A stretch of 64,000 nucleotides of DNA from Turritopsis dohrnii (Eukaryota > Cnidaria > Hydrozoa > Anthoathecata > Oceaniidae): positions 682,001 through 746,000 of the forward strand of contig BQMF02000178.1 in the NCBI GenBank assembly GCA_027922465.2, written 5' to 3'. Positions within the stretch are counted from its first letter, which is position 1, and each line of letters starts with the position of its first letter. The position numbers and the translations under genes were made by a program. The notes beneath the pieces were generated by a model. It saw only the letters and a list, made by a program, of their open reading frames with translations, ran no database searches and was not told where the DNA came from. Below, piece by piece: positions 13,231 through 24,943 of this stretch.

Positions 13231-15013
13231 ATCGTGGCTTAATTCACAATTGTTTATTAATTGATAACTACAACTATTATAATATATGAGGTCTATAAAT
13301 CTATTTTACAATCGAGTTAAATAAAAACTTAATCAGTCGTCTAAATCTGGCAGATGTCATTCAATACATTTATGTCCTCGACGCGCTCGGACGGTATTTT
13401 ATACCTGCGCGACCGAGATCCACGATACAAATTACCGCTGTGCGAAGAAGGCTGAAGGCGATCTTTCTCTTAACCCACGCTGATGTCAAGGATGGGTGTT
13501 GATTGTGTTTGTCCGAAATCAGTTCACTGAGCCTTCTATAAAAACATTTCGTTTCGGTGCTCATCCCTCCGTTGGATGAGAAAATGAGAGGTGTAAAGGT
13601 TCCATTTTCGGCATCCAGAACACGCTGATTGTACTTCTTCTTTTTCATCTTCTCCATACTAGACATCAGTGTACGCAGGCCTTGGCGTCCATAGCTCGGA
13701 GAAAATGGGTAAAACACCCGGACATCCACGAATGCTCTTTGCAATGGCTGCCAAAATCCACGTGCACTGACGTCTGCACGGAGGTCATCTGTGTCGTTTG
13801 GTGTGGACTGTAGAACTGGTTCTTTAACAACGTCTTTGCAAACAAAACTTAGCAAGTTTGCTGTGACATTAACTAGCTCATTATGACGTAACGTAACCAG
13901 ACCTCCTACTTTGCATATCATGGCGTGTTCCACTGAATACTTCTTGCCACAAACGCATTGACTAGGAAGATTTTTCATACTCCATCCGTATCGTAAAGAA
14001 ATCGCATCATAAGACTCCCTCTTCGTTGGGTTAAACTGGTCGTCTTTTAGCGGTAGTGTTGACAACCATATCGATGCCCCATCAAAACAAGCTATTTCGT
14101 TTGCTTTTAATTGATCAGGACTCATATGAGTTTTCAGTTTTTCATGTAATTCCGAAAAATAATCCTTCTTTGATTTGTTTTGAGTTAGCTGACGGATTTC
14201 TATTTCATCTACTTCGTGGTCGTTTTGGTTGATGATTTTTTGCGTAGCTTTGTATGTAACATTTGACGAAGTTTTGAACTCATACTCTGCAATTTTTGTC
14301 AAATCCTCAATTCCTAGGCCTCCTAACTTGGTTGGTAACGATAGAATTTCGCGTTCGATACGATTGCAAGGTCTGCCATCACAGATTGACGGTATGAATA
14401 GTGCACACAACACATCCTCTACAGATTGAAGCATCTTGCCGACATCGGGAATCGTTCTTAGGATGTAGTTGAATTTCTGACGATAACCAGAGATGTAGGC
14501 AGTGTACGCTGACTGAGGGTAGTGTTCTGCAATTTTCGATAAAAGTCTAAGCGCCTTAACCCACTCTTTAACTTTTTCGTTGATGTAGTTTGCTTTAAAA
14601 TCGTCAGAACTGACGGCTGCACCCAAATGTTTCCTTCCTTCAGACGTAATGTTTATTTTGGTGCCTTTAAAGACTTCTCTGGCTCTTTCGATTTTATCGG
14701 GTTTCACGATCAGCCAAGACTTACTAGCCTTCGGAAAGTAGCCTGCTTTGGGTCCGACTTCGTTGAGAGAATTCCACCATTCTAACAAACTTTCCATCTT
14801 ACCAACAGAACTAAGATCGTCTGCGTACGCAGCGTGGTGTGTATCTTCTGTGAAAATTCTATTTAATAATGGAATCTATGCCAAAGCGTATATTGGCATT
14901 GCAGACGGGTCCCCCTGCGTCGTGCCTTCAGCTGATTGAATTTCCCGTCCTCCTGTGACGAAAAGTCTAGCATTCGCACTATACGTGTTAATCACATATT
15001 TCGAGATTAGTGG
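13231..15013 (-). mobile_element. 5'-truncated LINE (non-LTR retrotransposon)
   Basis: A minus-strand reverse transcriptase fragment is flanked by ACAAGATTTATATTCAG (13214-13230) and ACAAATTTATATTCAG (15014-15029), a 16-17 bp target duplication differing by one base. The copy starts inside the RT domain, so most of its 5' part is missing. It is inserted in the degenerate gene at 12742-16195. The clear duplication fits target-primed insertion of a truncated LINE. Confidence 0.75.
13370..15010 (-). pseudogene. LINE reverse transcriptase C-terminal part with Cys/His motif
   Basis: Reading the minus strand from about 15010, the frame shows [20 protein letters not shown], then a TAG stop near 14880, then HAAYADDLSSVGK. 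That is the RT palm with its catalytic YADD (about 14810-14830). The frame then runs open for 475 residues to 13370. Downstream lies CVCGKKYSVEHAMIC followed by GG and RHNELVNV, and then a D-rich segment (LRADVSARGF, AFVDVRVFYP). A zinc-knuckle-like CxC-HxxxC motif followed by an R-x-D...DV segment recalls the restriction-like endonuclease end of R2/NeSL-type LINEs. This clade placement is inference. The stop codon and 5' truncation mean the copy is dead. Confidence 0.7.
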
Positions 15014-15111
15014 ACAAATTTATATTCAGTGATTCAAGCAATGGCTTGGAAATCAAAGTTAATTGACAGAGAAAGGAATCTTACCTGAATTGAACAGAAA
15101 GAAAGGAAAAG

Positions 15112-16130
15112 TACGATGGCCCAGAAGGGTCAAACTGCGCGCACGTCAAGAAATACTGCGCGCTTCCCTTTTACTGCGCGCTTCTCCCTTTTACTGCGCG
15201 CTCTTGTGTAACCTTACACTGCGCGCTGTCATCGACTATTTTGCGCGCTCTTCATAATACTGCGCGCTTCCCTACGACCCTACTCTGTTTCTAAATTTCT
15301 AAATTTCGCAAAAAAAATGATGGAAAATTATGTTTGTTTTACTTTAGCCCTTAGAAAAACTCAAAAAATGAGTTTTTCAAAATTCAATTTTGCGTGGATT
15401 TAATTTCGCGGTTGGCCGAATTTTTATTGATTTCGCGTGGATTTAAAACCACGAAATTTATAATCCGCGCGAAATTTTATCCACTTATACATCTTTTTTC
15501 AGTGTTCATTTACGTTTGATTTCCATTTACAAAATCAAAAAAGCTCTTACTGAGAAGCTGACGGATAGATCTAAAAACGTTTTTTTTTTGTATCTTTTAA
15601 CTTTGAACAGTTGTGCTCTTGTGAAGGAAAAAAATGAAAACAAAAAACGATGTTTTAGAGAAATTGAAACTAACTCTGAAAATACTTTGTTTGACTAAAA
15701 AAACCAAAGCGTGTTTCACTCTATGTCTTGTGATTACAAAAGTGTAAAACACACAAGTCAAACTTAACTCGTTTTGTAAATGGAGCTACGTTTTTACAAC
15801 AAAGTTCAATTTCTAGAACTCATTTTGAATATTTAAAATTTTTGCTTCATATCATACTTGATGTAAACATATTTCTGTCAAAATGGTTAATTAAAAATTC
15901 ACACATTTTTCCTTTAATCACGCCATTCGAAAACACGAATTTTGATATGGTCGTAGTAATGTGGTCGTAGGGAAGCGCGCAGTATTATGAAGAGCGCGCA
16001 GAATAGTCGATGACAGCGCGCAGTGTAAGGTTACACAAGAGCGCGCAGTAAAAGGGAGAAGCGCGCAGTAAAAGGGAAGCGCGCAGTATTTCTTGACGTG
16101 CGCGCAGTTTGACCCTTCTGGGCCATCGTA
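15112..16130. mobile_element. Foldback element with long arms of CTGCGCGC repeats
   Basis: Arms of about 165-180 bp (15112-15289 and 15966-16130) are near-perfect reverse complements, starting TACGATGGCCCAGAAGGGTC. Each arm holds seven CTGCGCGC-type motifs spaced about 20-30 bp apart, with unrelated spacer text that is shared between the arms. GAAAAG flanks both ends (15106-15111 and 16131-16136), a 6-bp target duplication. The AT-rich core has no reading frame of note. Confidence 0.8.
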
Positions 16131-16255
16131 GAAAAGTGCCTCCTGAAAAGATTGTTCAACAAATTCTAGGAATTTACGAAAACGCTAAAGGCAGTTAAAG
16201 GGATCCCAATAAAGGGACAAATGCAAGGCCCAATATTTTTTCCTTGTGTAATTAT

Positions 16256-17530
16256 TGGTCCCTATGGGAACCTTCAAAAATAGCAGCTCCGGCTGTGTTT
16301 CAAGCCGTAGTGCGGGATATTGGGAAAAGTTTTCAATTAGCAATCACCACGCCTCGGTTAAACCTCATTGGCTATGGTAATGCCACTGCGCAAAGCTGAT
16401 TAATAAAGACGATGAGTCTAAATTATATTTATCAACTTATTTGTTTTGCTTGTGGTGTAAAACATTCTGCCGTCATTTTCAATTATCAAACAATAATAGC
16501 TAATTAATAACCGCGAACACAAAAGAATAGTGTTAAAATAAATAGTTGCTCTTAGCTGTTTCTCAGTATAATCTGTATTTTAACTGTTTCGTAAAAATAT
16601 GATTTTAAATTTAAACTAAATTGTGTTTTAGCATTTTAAAGACTATTAAAACAAAACGTAAAATTTGCGGAAAAAACCTCAAAGATGATCGACAAGGTTT
16701 CGAGATTTGTATACATCTGACCTTCGTACAAATAGAATTTTGAGTGAATTTTAGTGAAGTCGTACGAATATATTGGAAGAGCTACTATGACGTGACGTTA
16801 ACAATGTTTCCATAACCTAAAACCAAGTAACTTCTTTTTTACATTAAGTCTTTCAAGTGTGCGTAAGATAATTAAAAACTGCAAGCACGATCTTCGCAAT
16901 TTTCCATCATGTTATAAAGTTTACAGTGTGAATATCTGGAAAGTTTAACTGACAACATTTTAAGCCTTAAAAAGATACTGTAGGTACACACACTCGCTAT
17001 ATATTGTATACAAGATGATTATTTTGTTCCCTAACAGTTATTACGCGTTCATTTATTTGTATTTTTGTTAGAATTCAAAGATAGAACATTTCTTTATTAT
17101 ATTTCATGGTTATGCAAAGATTTAAAATATTATTCGGCAACTAATAAGCAAAATATCTGTGTCCCAACTCCATTTAGATTTCTGCGCATGCTCGTAGAAG
17201 ATCATTTTGATGGCCAGAATTCTTACAAAAACCGAAATTGTTTTTCAAGAAAAAACAAAGAAAAAAGAAATTGCTCATTGAGTTTACTTTAATTTATATC
17301 GCCGGAAAATAATTTTCAGATATGTTCACACCACAAGTAAAACAATTATGTTGATATATATAATTTAGACTCATCGCCTTAATTAATCAGCTTTGCGCAG
17401 TGGCATTACCATAGCCAATGAGGTTTAACCGAGGCGTGGTGATTGCTAATTGAAAACTTTTCCCAATATCCCGCACTACGGCTTGAAACACAGCCGGAGC
17501 TGCTATTTTTGAAGGTTCCCATCGGGACCA
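16256..17530. mobile_element. 1.3-kb element with about 200-bp inverted arms
   Basis: TGGTCCCTATGGGAACCTTC at the left pairs with TGGTCCCGATGGGAACCTTC at the right. The arms continue as inverted copies through motifs such as GCGCAAAGCTGATTAA and the CTCATCG segment (16256-16450 versus 17330-17530). The middle is AT-rich and non-coding. No target duplication is clear. Open frames in the arms are not genes. Confidence 0.7.
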
Positions 17531-17633
17531 GTAACTGATCAATAAAATTCGGTAACAACAATGGGGTGGTATGCGTTTCAACTTTCTCCGATCCAATTAC
17601 CTCATCGAAGACGGTATGCTCTGCTCTGACATT

Positions 17634-18033
17634 AGGGAGCTTAAGCAATCACAACGGCAATGAAGACGGCGACGTGTTTAAAACAAAAGCTTGGTTTTCT
17701 ATGTGGAATTTGTTTAGAAAGAGAGTCTACCACTTATGACACATTGGGAAGATAATTACATCATTAACATGTTTGCACGTTCTATGCTCAACGTGAAAAG
17801 TCATGTTTTGAAGTCGTGCTGAGAACGGAGACGTGATTATAGAGATAAGCCGTTTTCTCTTATATAGATTTTATAACTATATATAACTTCATAACTTTCC
17901 AGTCGATATAAATTTATAAATTTAGTTGTTTCTCTAACAAAAATAAGTTCTCCGAACTTTTGTTTGGTAGTAATTATTTATTTCGTTGTTTTTGCTCACG
18001 TCGTCGTCTACGTCGCCGTTGCTTAAGCTCTCT
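17634..18033. mobile_element. Harbinger-like MITE related to the element at 29389
   Basis: The 400-bp element ends in AGGGAGCTTAAGCAAT and, inverted, AGAGAGCTTAAGCAACGGCG. ATT flanks both sides (17631-17633 and 18034-18036). The ends match those of the gene-bearing Harbinger element at 29389-31907, which is also flanked by ATT. It is probably a non-autonomous relative. Confidence 0.7.
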
Positions 18034-19330
18034 ATTGAAACTACACTGTGACAGAGCATGAAGTAAGTCACAGAAAACTTTTATGGGTGGTATCACTTGG
18101 TTGGGCTACAGAAAAGATCAACAACATTTTTAAAGAGCAATAAATGTTGTTGTAATTGTGAGGAAGTCATTTAAAAAAAATAAAAATTAAAGAAAGACTA
18201 TATCCACACATAGTTCGTGGACATAATAAACCCATGACAAATACGTGGAAGAAAGGAATAAATCCACGGGAACCTTTTTCTACTTTAGCAAATGTTTAAA
18301 TATCTTCAAATAGGTCTCCTTATTTTGTTAATGAAAAAAACAAAAACAAAAACAAATAACAACAAAAAAACTCATAGACTGGTCCAAGACTATGTTTCCA
18401 CTACATGATCGAATAGATATATTTTTGCAAAAATTCCTTTCGAAAAGGAATCCAATTAAGTTGAATGAACATTGTTAAAAAAACCATTCATTGATAGGAA
18501 CCAATTACATCAGAGACTGCAAAACGTTTCTACGATGCTATCAACCAGTGAAACGTGTCTCTATGGATACGCTATCAACCAATCACAAGAGGTTATAAAT
18601 GTTCTCAGTAGTACATATCTTTGAACATTTCTATTGCACTTATACACATTTCAATTTGACGCTATGTACGCAATTAGCCCATAATTCAATTATCTCCCGA
18701 ACACATGCAACAACCACCACAACGGACAAAAACAAACTTCTTCTCATGACGACAGGGAATTCTAACATCATTGTATATAACACGTAAATATCAACAACGA
18801 CAACAACAATAACAAAAAGAAAAAATAATAATTAAAAAAAAAAAAAACCAAAAAAACCAGAAAATAACTGACTGATGTAGTTTGGTTGCTGGATATCATC
18901 AGCTTAACAAAAGATAGGTGCCTATCCAACAAAGTGTAAAAACTATTTGGCAAGTCTTAAAAACGTTTTGCAACTTGTTTACAAGGTCTAATAACAAAGG
19001 GAGATAGGGAGATTATTTTGTTAATGAAAAAAACAAACCAAAAACAAACAAACAATAGCAAATAAGTAATAACAAAACTAAAAAACTAAAAAACAAAACA
19101 AAAATCACGCAGCAATTCCAACAAAGTTCACTATTTGTTAAAACGAATGCAAGTCATTTGGTCGAGAAAATTCGAGGAAAAATTAATTCCTTTATTCGGA
19201 ACATCTATTCCATTAGTACCGTGTATTCGGAGAGACAGCATTCCCCGTTGTCTTGGCAACTCAGTACTGAAAGTATATACATCGATTTCAACCACGGTTG
19301 TCAGTTTTCATAGTCCATTTGATACTGCCC
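18034..19330. other. No gene recognised
   Basis: AT-rich intergenic DNA with A-rich low-complexity runs near 18335-18370 and 18810-18860. It probably includes the 3' flank of the glyoxalase II gene, with a possible minus-strand AATAAA signal at 19191-19196. Confidence 0.5.
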
Positions 19331-19334
19331 ATGG

Positions 19335-22300
19335 CTAATAGCGTGCCTTGTCTGGTTTAAAATTGTCTTTATCTTTCCGTAAAGCACCCATCACTTCAAT
19401 CGGGTCAGACATCTGGACATGTTGTTGTACACCGGGTTGGCTGTTAAAGCATAAAAACGAAAATAAAGAATCGTTACTGAGAATAACAGAAAAGAAAAGA
19501 TACGCGGAATTAAACATATAGTCAAGCAAAACTGAATTTGCGAATTACAAAAGAATTACGAAATTGTTTGTGAGCTACTTAGAAATTGTACTATAGTTCG
19601 GTTGAGTGGATTATTCAAGACAAATGTGAAGGACGCACATTATATAATATACATTATTATATCTAGATCATGGTTTCACCTTGACTGTCCTGAGATAGGG
19701 CTAAAACAACGGGAAATTTTCCGTTTTATCGCACCTATTAGCATATGAAATTCCCGGAAGTTTGTAAATTTGCCATTCCCATATCTCAATTCTCTCCCGA
19801 ATAAGGATTACAGCTACAATTATTAAATACGGCAAAATTGTTAAAAATGGCCAAGTGTGTAACAGGCAGAACATTAAACGAAAGCCATTATTCTATGATA
19901 TCCCACAATCCTCGAGGTCCTGCTCTGGTGACGGATACATAAAAACGTTCAAAAGGAAGTGCCAAAGATAAGTAGTATAGTGGTTATCACTCTCGTGTTT
20001 CATGCGAGAGATTGGGGTTCAATTCCCCTTGGCGGCGATTCACCATGCGCAAGTGAATGTACCATAGCGCCGGGTCGACCCATGCCATGCGAGGGAAATT
20101 GGGTAGATGATACATCGGGTGTTGCAGGAGGTCATCCAGAAGAGCACAGGCCCTTGGTTGGGTTTGTGTCACTCACAAGAGTGTCAAATACTTCGGAGCC
20201 TCCAACCTAAGCCGTGGCCCCTCCTGGAAAGCAGATGCAATAGCAACTGAGTGAGGCTAGCCACGTAAAACAATACCAAATAAATAATAATAAATTTGTT
20301 TTTAACCAAGAGGTTACGCAGTTGAAAGAAGACGAACTTTCAAATGCCCACTTACTCTGTTCGCATGAAGGGATCTGTTTTTAACCAAGAGGTTACGCAG
20401 TTGAAAGAAGACGAATTTCAAATGCCCACTTACTCTGTTCTCATGAAGGGGTTATACAATTTTTCTTCACCAATTGTCGACGGTATAGTGGGCAAGTTAC
20501 GTTCGCGTCGATTCTAAACAAAACCACATCAATTTTTACGTTGACTTCATTGAAATAACTCTACACTATGACCCCTTACACACCACAAAACCACATCAAA
20601 TTCTACGTTGACTTCGTTGAAGTAACTCTACACTATGACCCCTTACACACCACAAAACCACATCAAATTCTACGTTGACTTCGTTGAAATAACTCTACAC
20701 TATGGCCCCTTACACACCACTGCTCGCTCGTCAGTAAAAACTGTTAGAAATAAAGCGAGTTTTTTTCAACTAACTTATTAGTTACCTTAGCCCAGTCGAA
20801 CTTTTGTTGTATGTGCGCATTTTGAGGTTCCACATGGAGGGCGAACTGCAAATTCTTTACCGTATATTCATGTCCACAATAAACATTCTGAAAAACAAAA
20901 CGCCGAAAATACGGCAGCGAGGTTCGTAATTTCATTTATTTCAAAACAAATATCGCAAACACCCGAATATATGTCGCACTTTGTATGTATTACAAAAACA
21001 AGTATTTACATATATATAGCCTAGATTTGTTTATAAATTATGATGCTTTTCATAATATAACAGAAGGATAAAAAAAGAACGTACAGTAGTGTCAGGCAGA
21101 TTTTTGAGTTTTTCCATTAAGGCGTTGTGCATTTGCGTAGGGGTACCTTCAAAGAAACGCCCACATCCGCCAATGAACAAACAATCGCCTAAAATGATTG
21201 AAAAATAATAGAATCACAAGTAAAGATATCACGAACAAGTACAATCAACTTATAGTGTTTTTGGTGGAGACTCAAAAGTTGCAGAAGTTACAACTCTCAC
21301 AATTATAGTTATTTATTTCTTGCTTTCTTTTTCTTGTTCAAGATTGCTTGCATAATAGCTGATGTGGGAAAGAACATTCTTAACGTGTTCAATGTTTGGA
21401 TAACTTTCGGGTTTTCACTTAGTTTTTCTTGGTTTTGCGGTTTTGCAGAACAAACTATTATTGATATTTTCATCATTTCTAAATGCTCACATAGAGTATA
21501 TGTACATCACTGCTATCAGTAAACATCCTGCCGTAAAAGTTCAAATCAAATTTTAAGTTAAACTTAATAATAACAAATATTGACAGAAGCTTCATCAGTT
21601 AAAATTAGTCTCTATTAATATGAAACGTCTTGGTGTCTCCGATCACCATCATTAGTTTACACATAAAGCTGATAGCCCAAATTAACATTTAAGTTTGACT
21701 TCTAACACAAAACAATAAAACCACTAAAATAGAATCAAAATCAAGGATTTGCTGAAAAGGACAGCCACTGACAAAACAATAAATGACCCTTGTCTGTACA
21801 AAATAGAAACTACACTAAACAAAGTCCTATGACCTATAATGTCTGAAAGATTCGCAGTCTGTTGTATATAATTAGCTACCTGAAAACAAAGCAGGTACAC
21901 TTGCTCCACCTTCCACCAAATAACATATGTGTCCACTTGTGTGGCAAGGAGTGAATATACACGTCACCTTGAGTTTACCAATCTATGAAATGAAAACAAA
22001 TTCACGTTTTACATAATGAATTCTTTACTAAATTTCCATACTTTCTTTTGAAATTCTCCTTAATTATTCCGTCTCCTCAAAAAATTATTTTTTTCTGCAA
22101 TAAGAAATTGGATCGTGGGGCTAAATGCAAAAATAAGTTAACAGTGCCTTCAAAGGTATGTTCAGTTCAATATAGATGTGAACCATAAGAGAAAATTTGT
22201 AAGGGAAATTTTCATTAATCAACTTTACTAAAATCTTTGGTATGCTGGCTCACTCGTCAAATTTATACATTTTTATATATATACACAAACATATGACTGA

Positions 22301-24301
22301 AGCAGGCTATATATTTTGAAACACAACAATAAGAAACTAGATACTAGACCATCAAAGAAGTTAAGAAACTTTCTTTAAGTACTGACAATTTTCAGTTCCA
22401 AAAAATTAAGAAACTTATTATTGCTATGTTTACTTTTTTTCCAAAAACTTTTTTAAACTATGCAAAGATGGTTGCAGATTGTTTTTATTCGAACAATGAA
22501 ACGCCAATTTCTTATTCGAATCAATTTCAATTGAATGTCAATTTCCAATTAAATACATGTTTATCATCCTTTATCATCTATCATCAAAGATTTTAAATCA
22601 GCTGTTGAGTATGAAGAAAATTTAATCTACACATTTTTTGTACTCTTTAATATCCTTACAATTAATTGATTCTTTGTACTGCGTGTCGGCCTGAAAAGGG
22701 GCAAATGACCTTTTATTAACATTAATATGATTGTGTTGCCCACTGTATATACTAGAAACCAAGTAAGAAACTTTCAGGATTGAAAACACAAAAAAAAATT
22801 TAAAAAAAAACACTCCATACTAGTAAGGCCTTTCATTGTCTTATAAAAGAAAATATGTGTAGATTATATAATATGAAAACAAAAATTTTCTGAAAAAGCT
22901 GTATTTATGAGATATTTAGTAACCTTTAGCTGATCTCCATCCTCCACCTTCTTGTTTAATGCCCCGATCCGATCGTCTCCACCACAGATAGTTAAACCTT
23001 TCATTAATTTGGACATTTCTTCATTGCCACCTGCATGGTCCCTAAAAATGACATTGCACTTTACAGATTCGCGATTATGGCTTACAAATTACAATCAAGA
23101 CAAAATAATAATATAATAGGACTCAATAACAGGTTAGTTGGATCAAAGATATTTCCATCTTTTTTATGTGTTCATGTAATAATTTCAGATCATCTATAAT
23201 AATTACAAAATGTGAAATTTTAAGAAGATGACTTTCAGTGAAAAAAACCCAAAAAAACCCAAAAAAACATCAAACAAACAAACAAATTTACAAAACAAAT
23301 CAAAGCTTTTTAAAATGCTCATTTTAACATACATGAACAGAAAGTTAAGAAGTCACAAAAAAGTCAAGACAAAAGAATACAATCTGCCTATTGGAATTTT
23401 ATAACCAATACAGAATGAACAAGACTCACCAATGATGATGTGTTGTTAGTATATGGGTTAAGTTGACATTTTCCTCACGGATAGCCGTCATGCATTTCTC
23501 TGGTTCCACAGGATCAACAACTGCGGCTTCCTTAGTATCTTCATCGATAATCATGTACATGTAATTATCTTGAAGGGCTGGCAAAAGCTTTACTTTCATG
23601 TCTGATGAATAAATTGCCGTGCTCAGTGTAGTGTTACCTCTGCCTGTTTAGAATAATAATTCAACATAGTAAACGAAAATAGTACGGAATTTAGCTTTAC
23701 AGAAGAAAGCCCTTTATAGGAGAACATTATATATATATGTATATAAGTTTTATAATCACTGTACATACCAGGTGCACCACAAAAACGTCCAGGTGCTTGA
23801 AAAGGTATTTCTCGAAAACTACAAGGTTATTTTTAAAGAAGAAAGGATATCTTTTGCAAAGGTTTCTTGAAAAAACATTTTAATATCCTTTCTCCTTTAA
23901 GTATGAAAATCAAAATACATAATGAAAAGTCATAGTAAACTATCAGTTTTCTGACAATCATGTCATGGATGGCTTCATGCTTCTCTTATAATAGGGAAAC
24001 GTTTGATGAATAAACAATGGACTGAATAGATCATCTTTTTTTTGTGAACTTCTCCATGTAGTTTTCTCAACTACCACTTCCAAAATCCTTTTCGGTCATG
24101 AACGATGAACATTACTTTGACATACGTTTCCAAAACAGACTGTTTTCAAATAGAAAATATTCTTACTGATCATTCATTATAATTCTCCTTTACTGAATTA
24201 TATTACATACCCCAAACACCTTTAACAAAATTTAAAATGGCAGCTCTTTGGGTTTGTAAGCTTGGAAGTTGCGGGCAAGCTTGCCTCCACATTGGCGGCA
24301 T
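19335..24301 (-). CDS. HAGH: Hydroxyacylglutathione hydrolase (glyoxalase II), 8 exons, 305 aa
   Basis: Exons on the minus strand at 24211-24301, 23430-23643, 22924-23041, 21880-21982, 21085-21188, 20786-20887, 20434-20513 and 19335-19440 join in frame to 305 residues, close to the usual length of about 308. The enzyme hydrolyses S-lactoylglutathione to lactate and glutathione, the second step of methylglyoxal detoxification. The metallo-beta-lactamase metal motif THHHWDH is at 98-104. [11 protein letters not shown] and the VYCGHEYT block follow, and [15 protein letters not shown] marks the substrate-binding C-terminal domain. The first 45 residues ([16 protein letters not shown]...) are Arg-rich and poor in acid, like a mitochondrial presequence. 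Met46 (23597-23599), which begins MKVKLLPAL, aligns with the usual cytosolic start. All catalytic residues are present. Confidence 0.93.
19966..20292 (+). mobile_element. tRNA-derived SINE, copy 1 (HAGH intron 7)
   Basis: The head carries a box-A-like TAGTATAGTGGTTATCAC and a box-B-like GGTTCAATTCC. Between them is an anticodon-like stem around GTTTCAT, whose triplet TTC recalls tRNA-Glu. An unrelated body follows, then an AATACCAAATAAATAATA tail. The copy at 63398-63697 shares head, body and tail. The acceptor ends do not pair well, so it is not a working tRNA. Confidence 0.75.
20298..20450. repeat. 79-bp tandem duplication including the tail of HAGH exon 7
   Basis: Units at 20298-20376 and 20377-20450 are nearly identical. 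The second contains the true 3' end of exon 7 and its donor (GTAAGT as acttac at 20428-20433). The first repeats that exon tail and donor inside the intron, giving a 19-base pseudo-exon at 20356-20374 with AG before it and GTAAGT after it. Confidence 0.8.
20520..20720. repeat. 65-bp tandem repeat, 3 copies, in HAGH intron 6
   Basis: Three copies of a unit beginning AAAACCACATCAA and ending CCCCTTACACACCAC lie next to each other with few differences. They are confined to the intron. Confidence 0.85.
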
Positions 24302-24590
24302 GTCACATAACCAAAGTATAAACTTAACACAACTTCTCTATGTTCTACAATAGAAATTTTAATAAAAAGATTAATCAAATATTTTTCTTATAAAATTAAC
24401 AGCAACACATTAAAGATAGTAGCAGATTCAAAAGAAACTTTGAAAACCTTTTCACAGTTGGTAACATATTCTTGTTCTTTCTACACCTATATAAATTATT
24501 TATGCTTTTTTCATAAAGAATACAAAGACTCACTAATTTACAGTTAGTATTTCCATGATACTGTAAAACCTGTGCTAAAAGACTACCTAA

Positions 24591-24943
24591 GGGGATTTTT
24601 TTTGCGTGGATTAATTTTTGAGACTTTTGCCAATTTTGGCCAAATTCGCAAAAATAAATCCACACAAAAAGTCAAGACATGAACGATTCGCAAAAAAAAT
24701 CCACCAAAAATTTTATGATTTTATTTGCTCATATTTTGGCTCTTGGTACTATTTCCTTGTACTTATTAAATATATACCCATTGGTTTTGCAATGTCGCAG
24801 GCATGGAAATGGTGATTTTCACTGCTACTTCTAAGCTATGTTATAAAATACACGCATTGTACTTTGTTCACATTTGCAAAAACAAATCCAAAAACTATGA
24901 AACTATGACTCGCAAAAATTAATCCACGCAAAAATAAATCCCC
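24591..24943. mobile_element. MITE with TTAA-type flank upstream of HAGH
   Basis: Ends are GGGGATTTTTTTTGCGTGG and, inverted, GGGGATTTATTTTTGCGTGG. TTAA follows the right end and CTAA precedes the left. This suggests a decayed TTAA target of the piggyBac or Kolobok kind. It is non-coding. Confidence 0.55.

Larger units (their letters stand above)
12742..16195 (+). pseudogene. Degenerate repeat-borne gene broken by two insertions
   Basis: Coding-like blocks lie in three frames. At 12742-12936 a block ends LNTSVQMLGCSPE. An overlapping frame reads SERDKISYGSRK. At 12954-13230 a block ends LLTLVPDSWTIKEIQDLYS. After a LINE insertion (13231-15013) the frame can be followed as EKGILPELNRKKGK at about 15066-15111. 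A foldback element (15112-16130) then intervenes, and VPPEKIVQQILGIYENAKGS with a stop lies at 16137-16195. These motifs fit, from memory, a family of uncharacterised multi-copy proteins common in cnidarians, with an LTL-P-SW helix segment and a kGIl-p-kkGk segment. The frameshifts and insertions make it non-functional. The family's function is unknown to me. Confidence 0.5.

Noticed and set aside
13214..13289. C-terminal end of the open frame reading past LYS into SDRGLIHNC
   Set aside because: This tail lies in the LINE's 3' end beyond the target duplication, so it is not part of the original protein.
15112..16130. CRISPR-like look of evenly spaced CTGCGCGC repeats
   Set aside because: The spacers are short, uneven and mirrored in the opposite arm, and the genome is animal. 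It is a foldback element.
19977..20038. tRNA gene (Glu-like anticodon TTC)
   Set aside because: The acceptor stem does not pair properly, and the same head with the same downstream body and tail occurs at 63398, so it is a SINE head.
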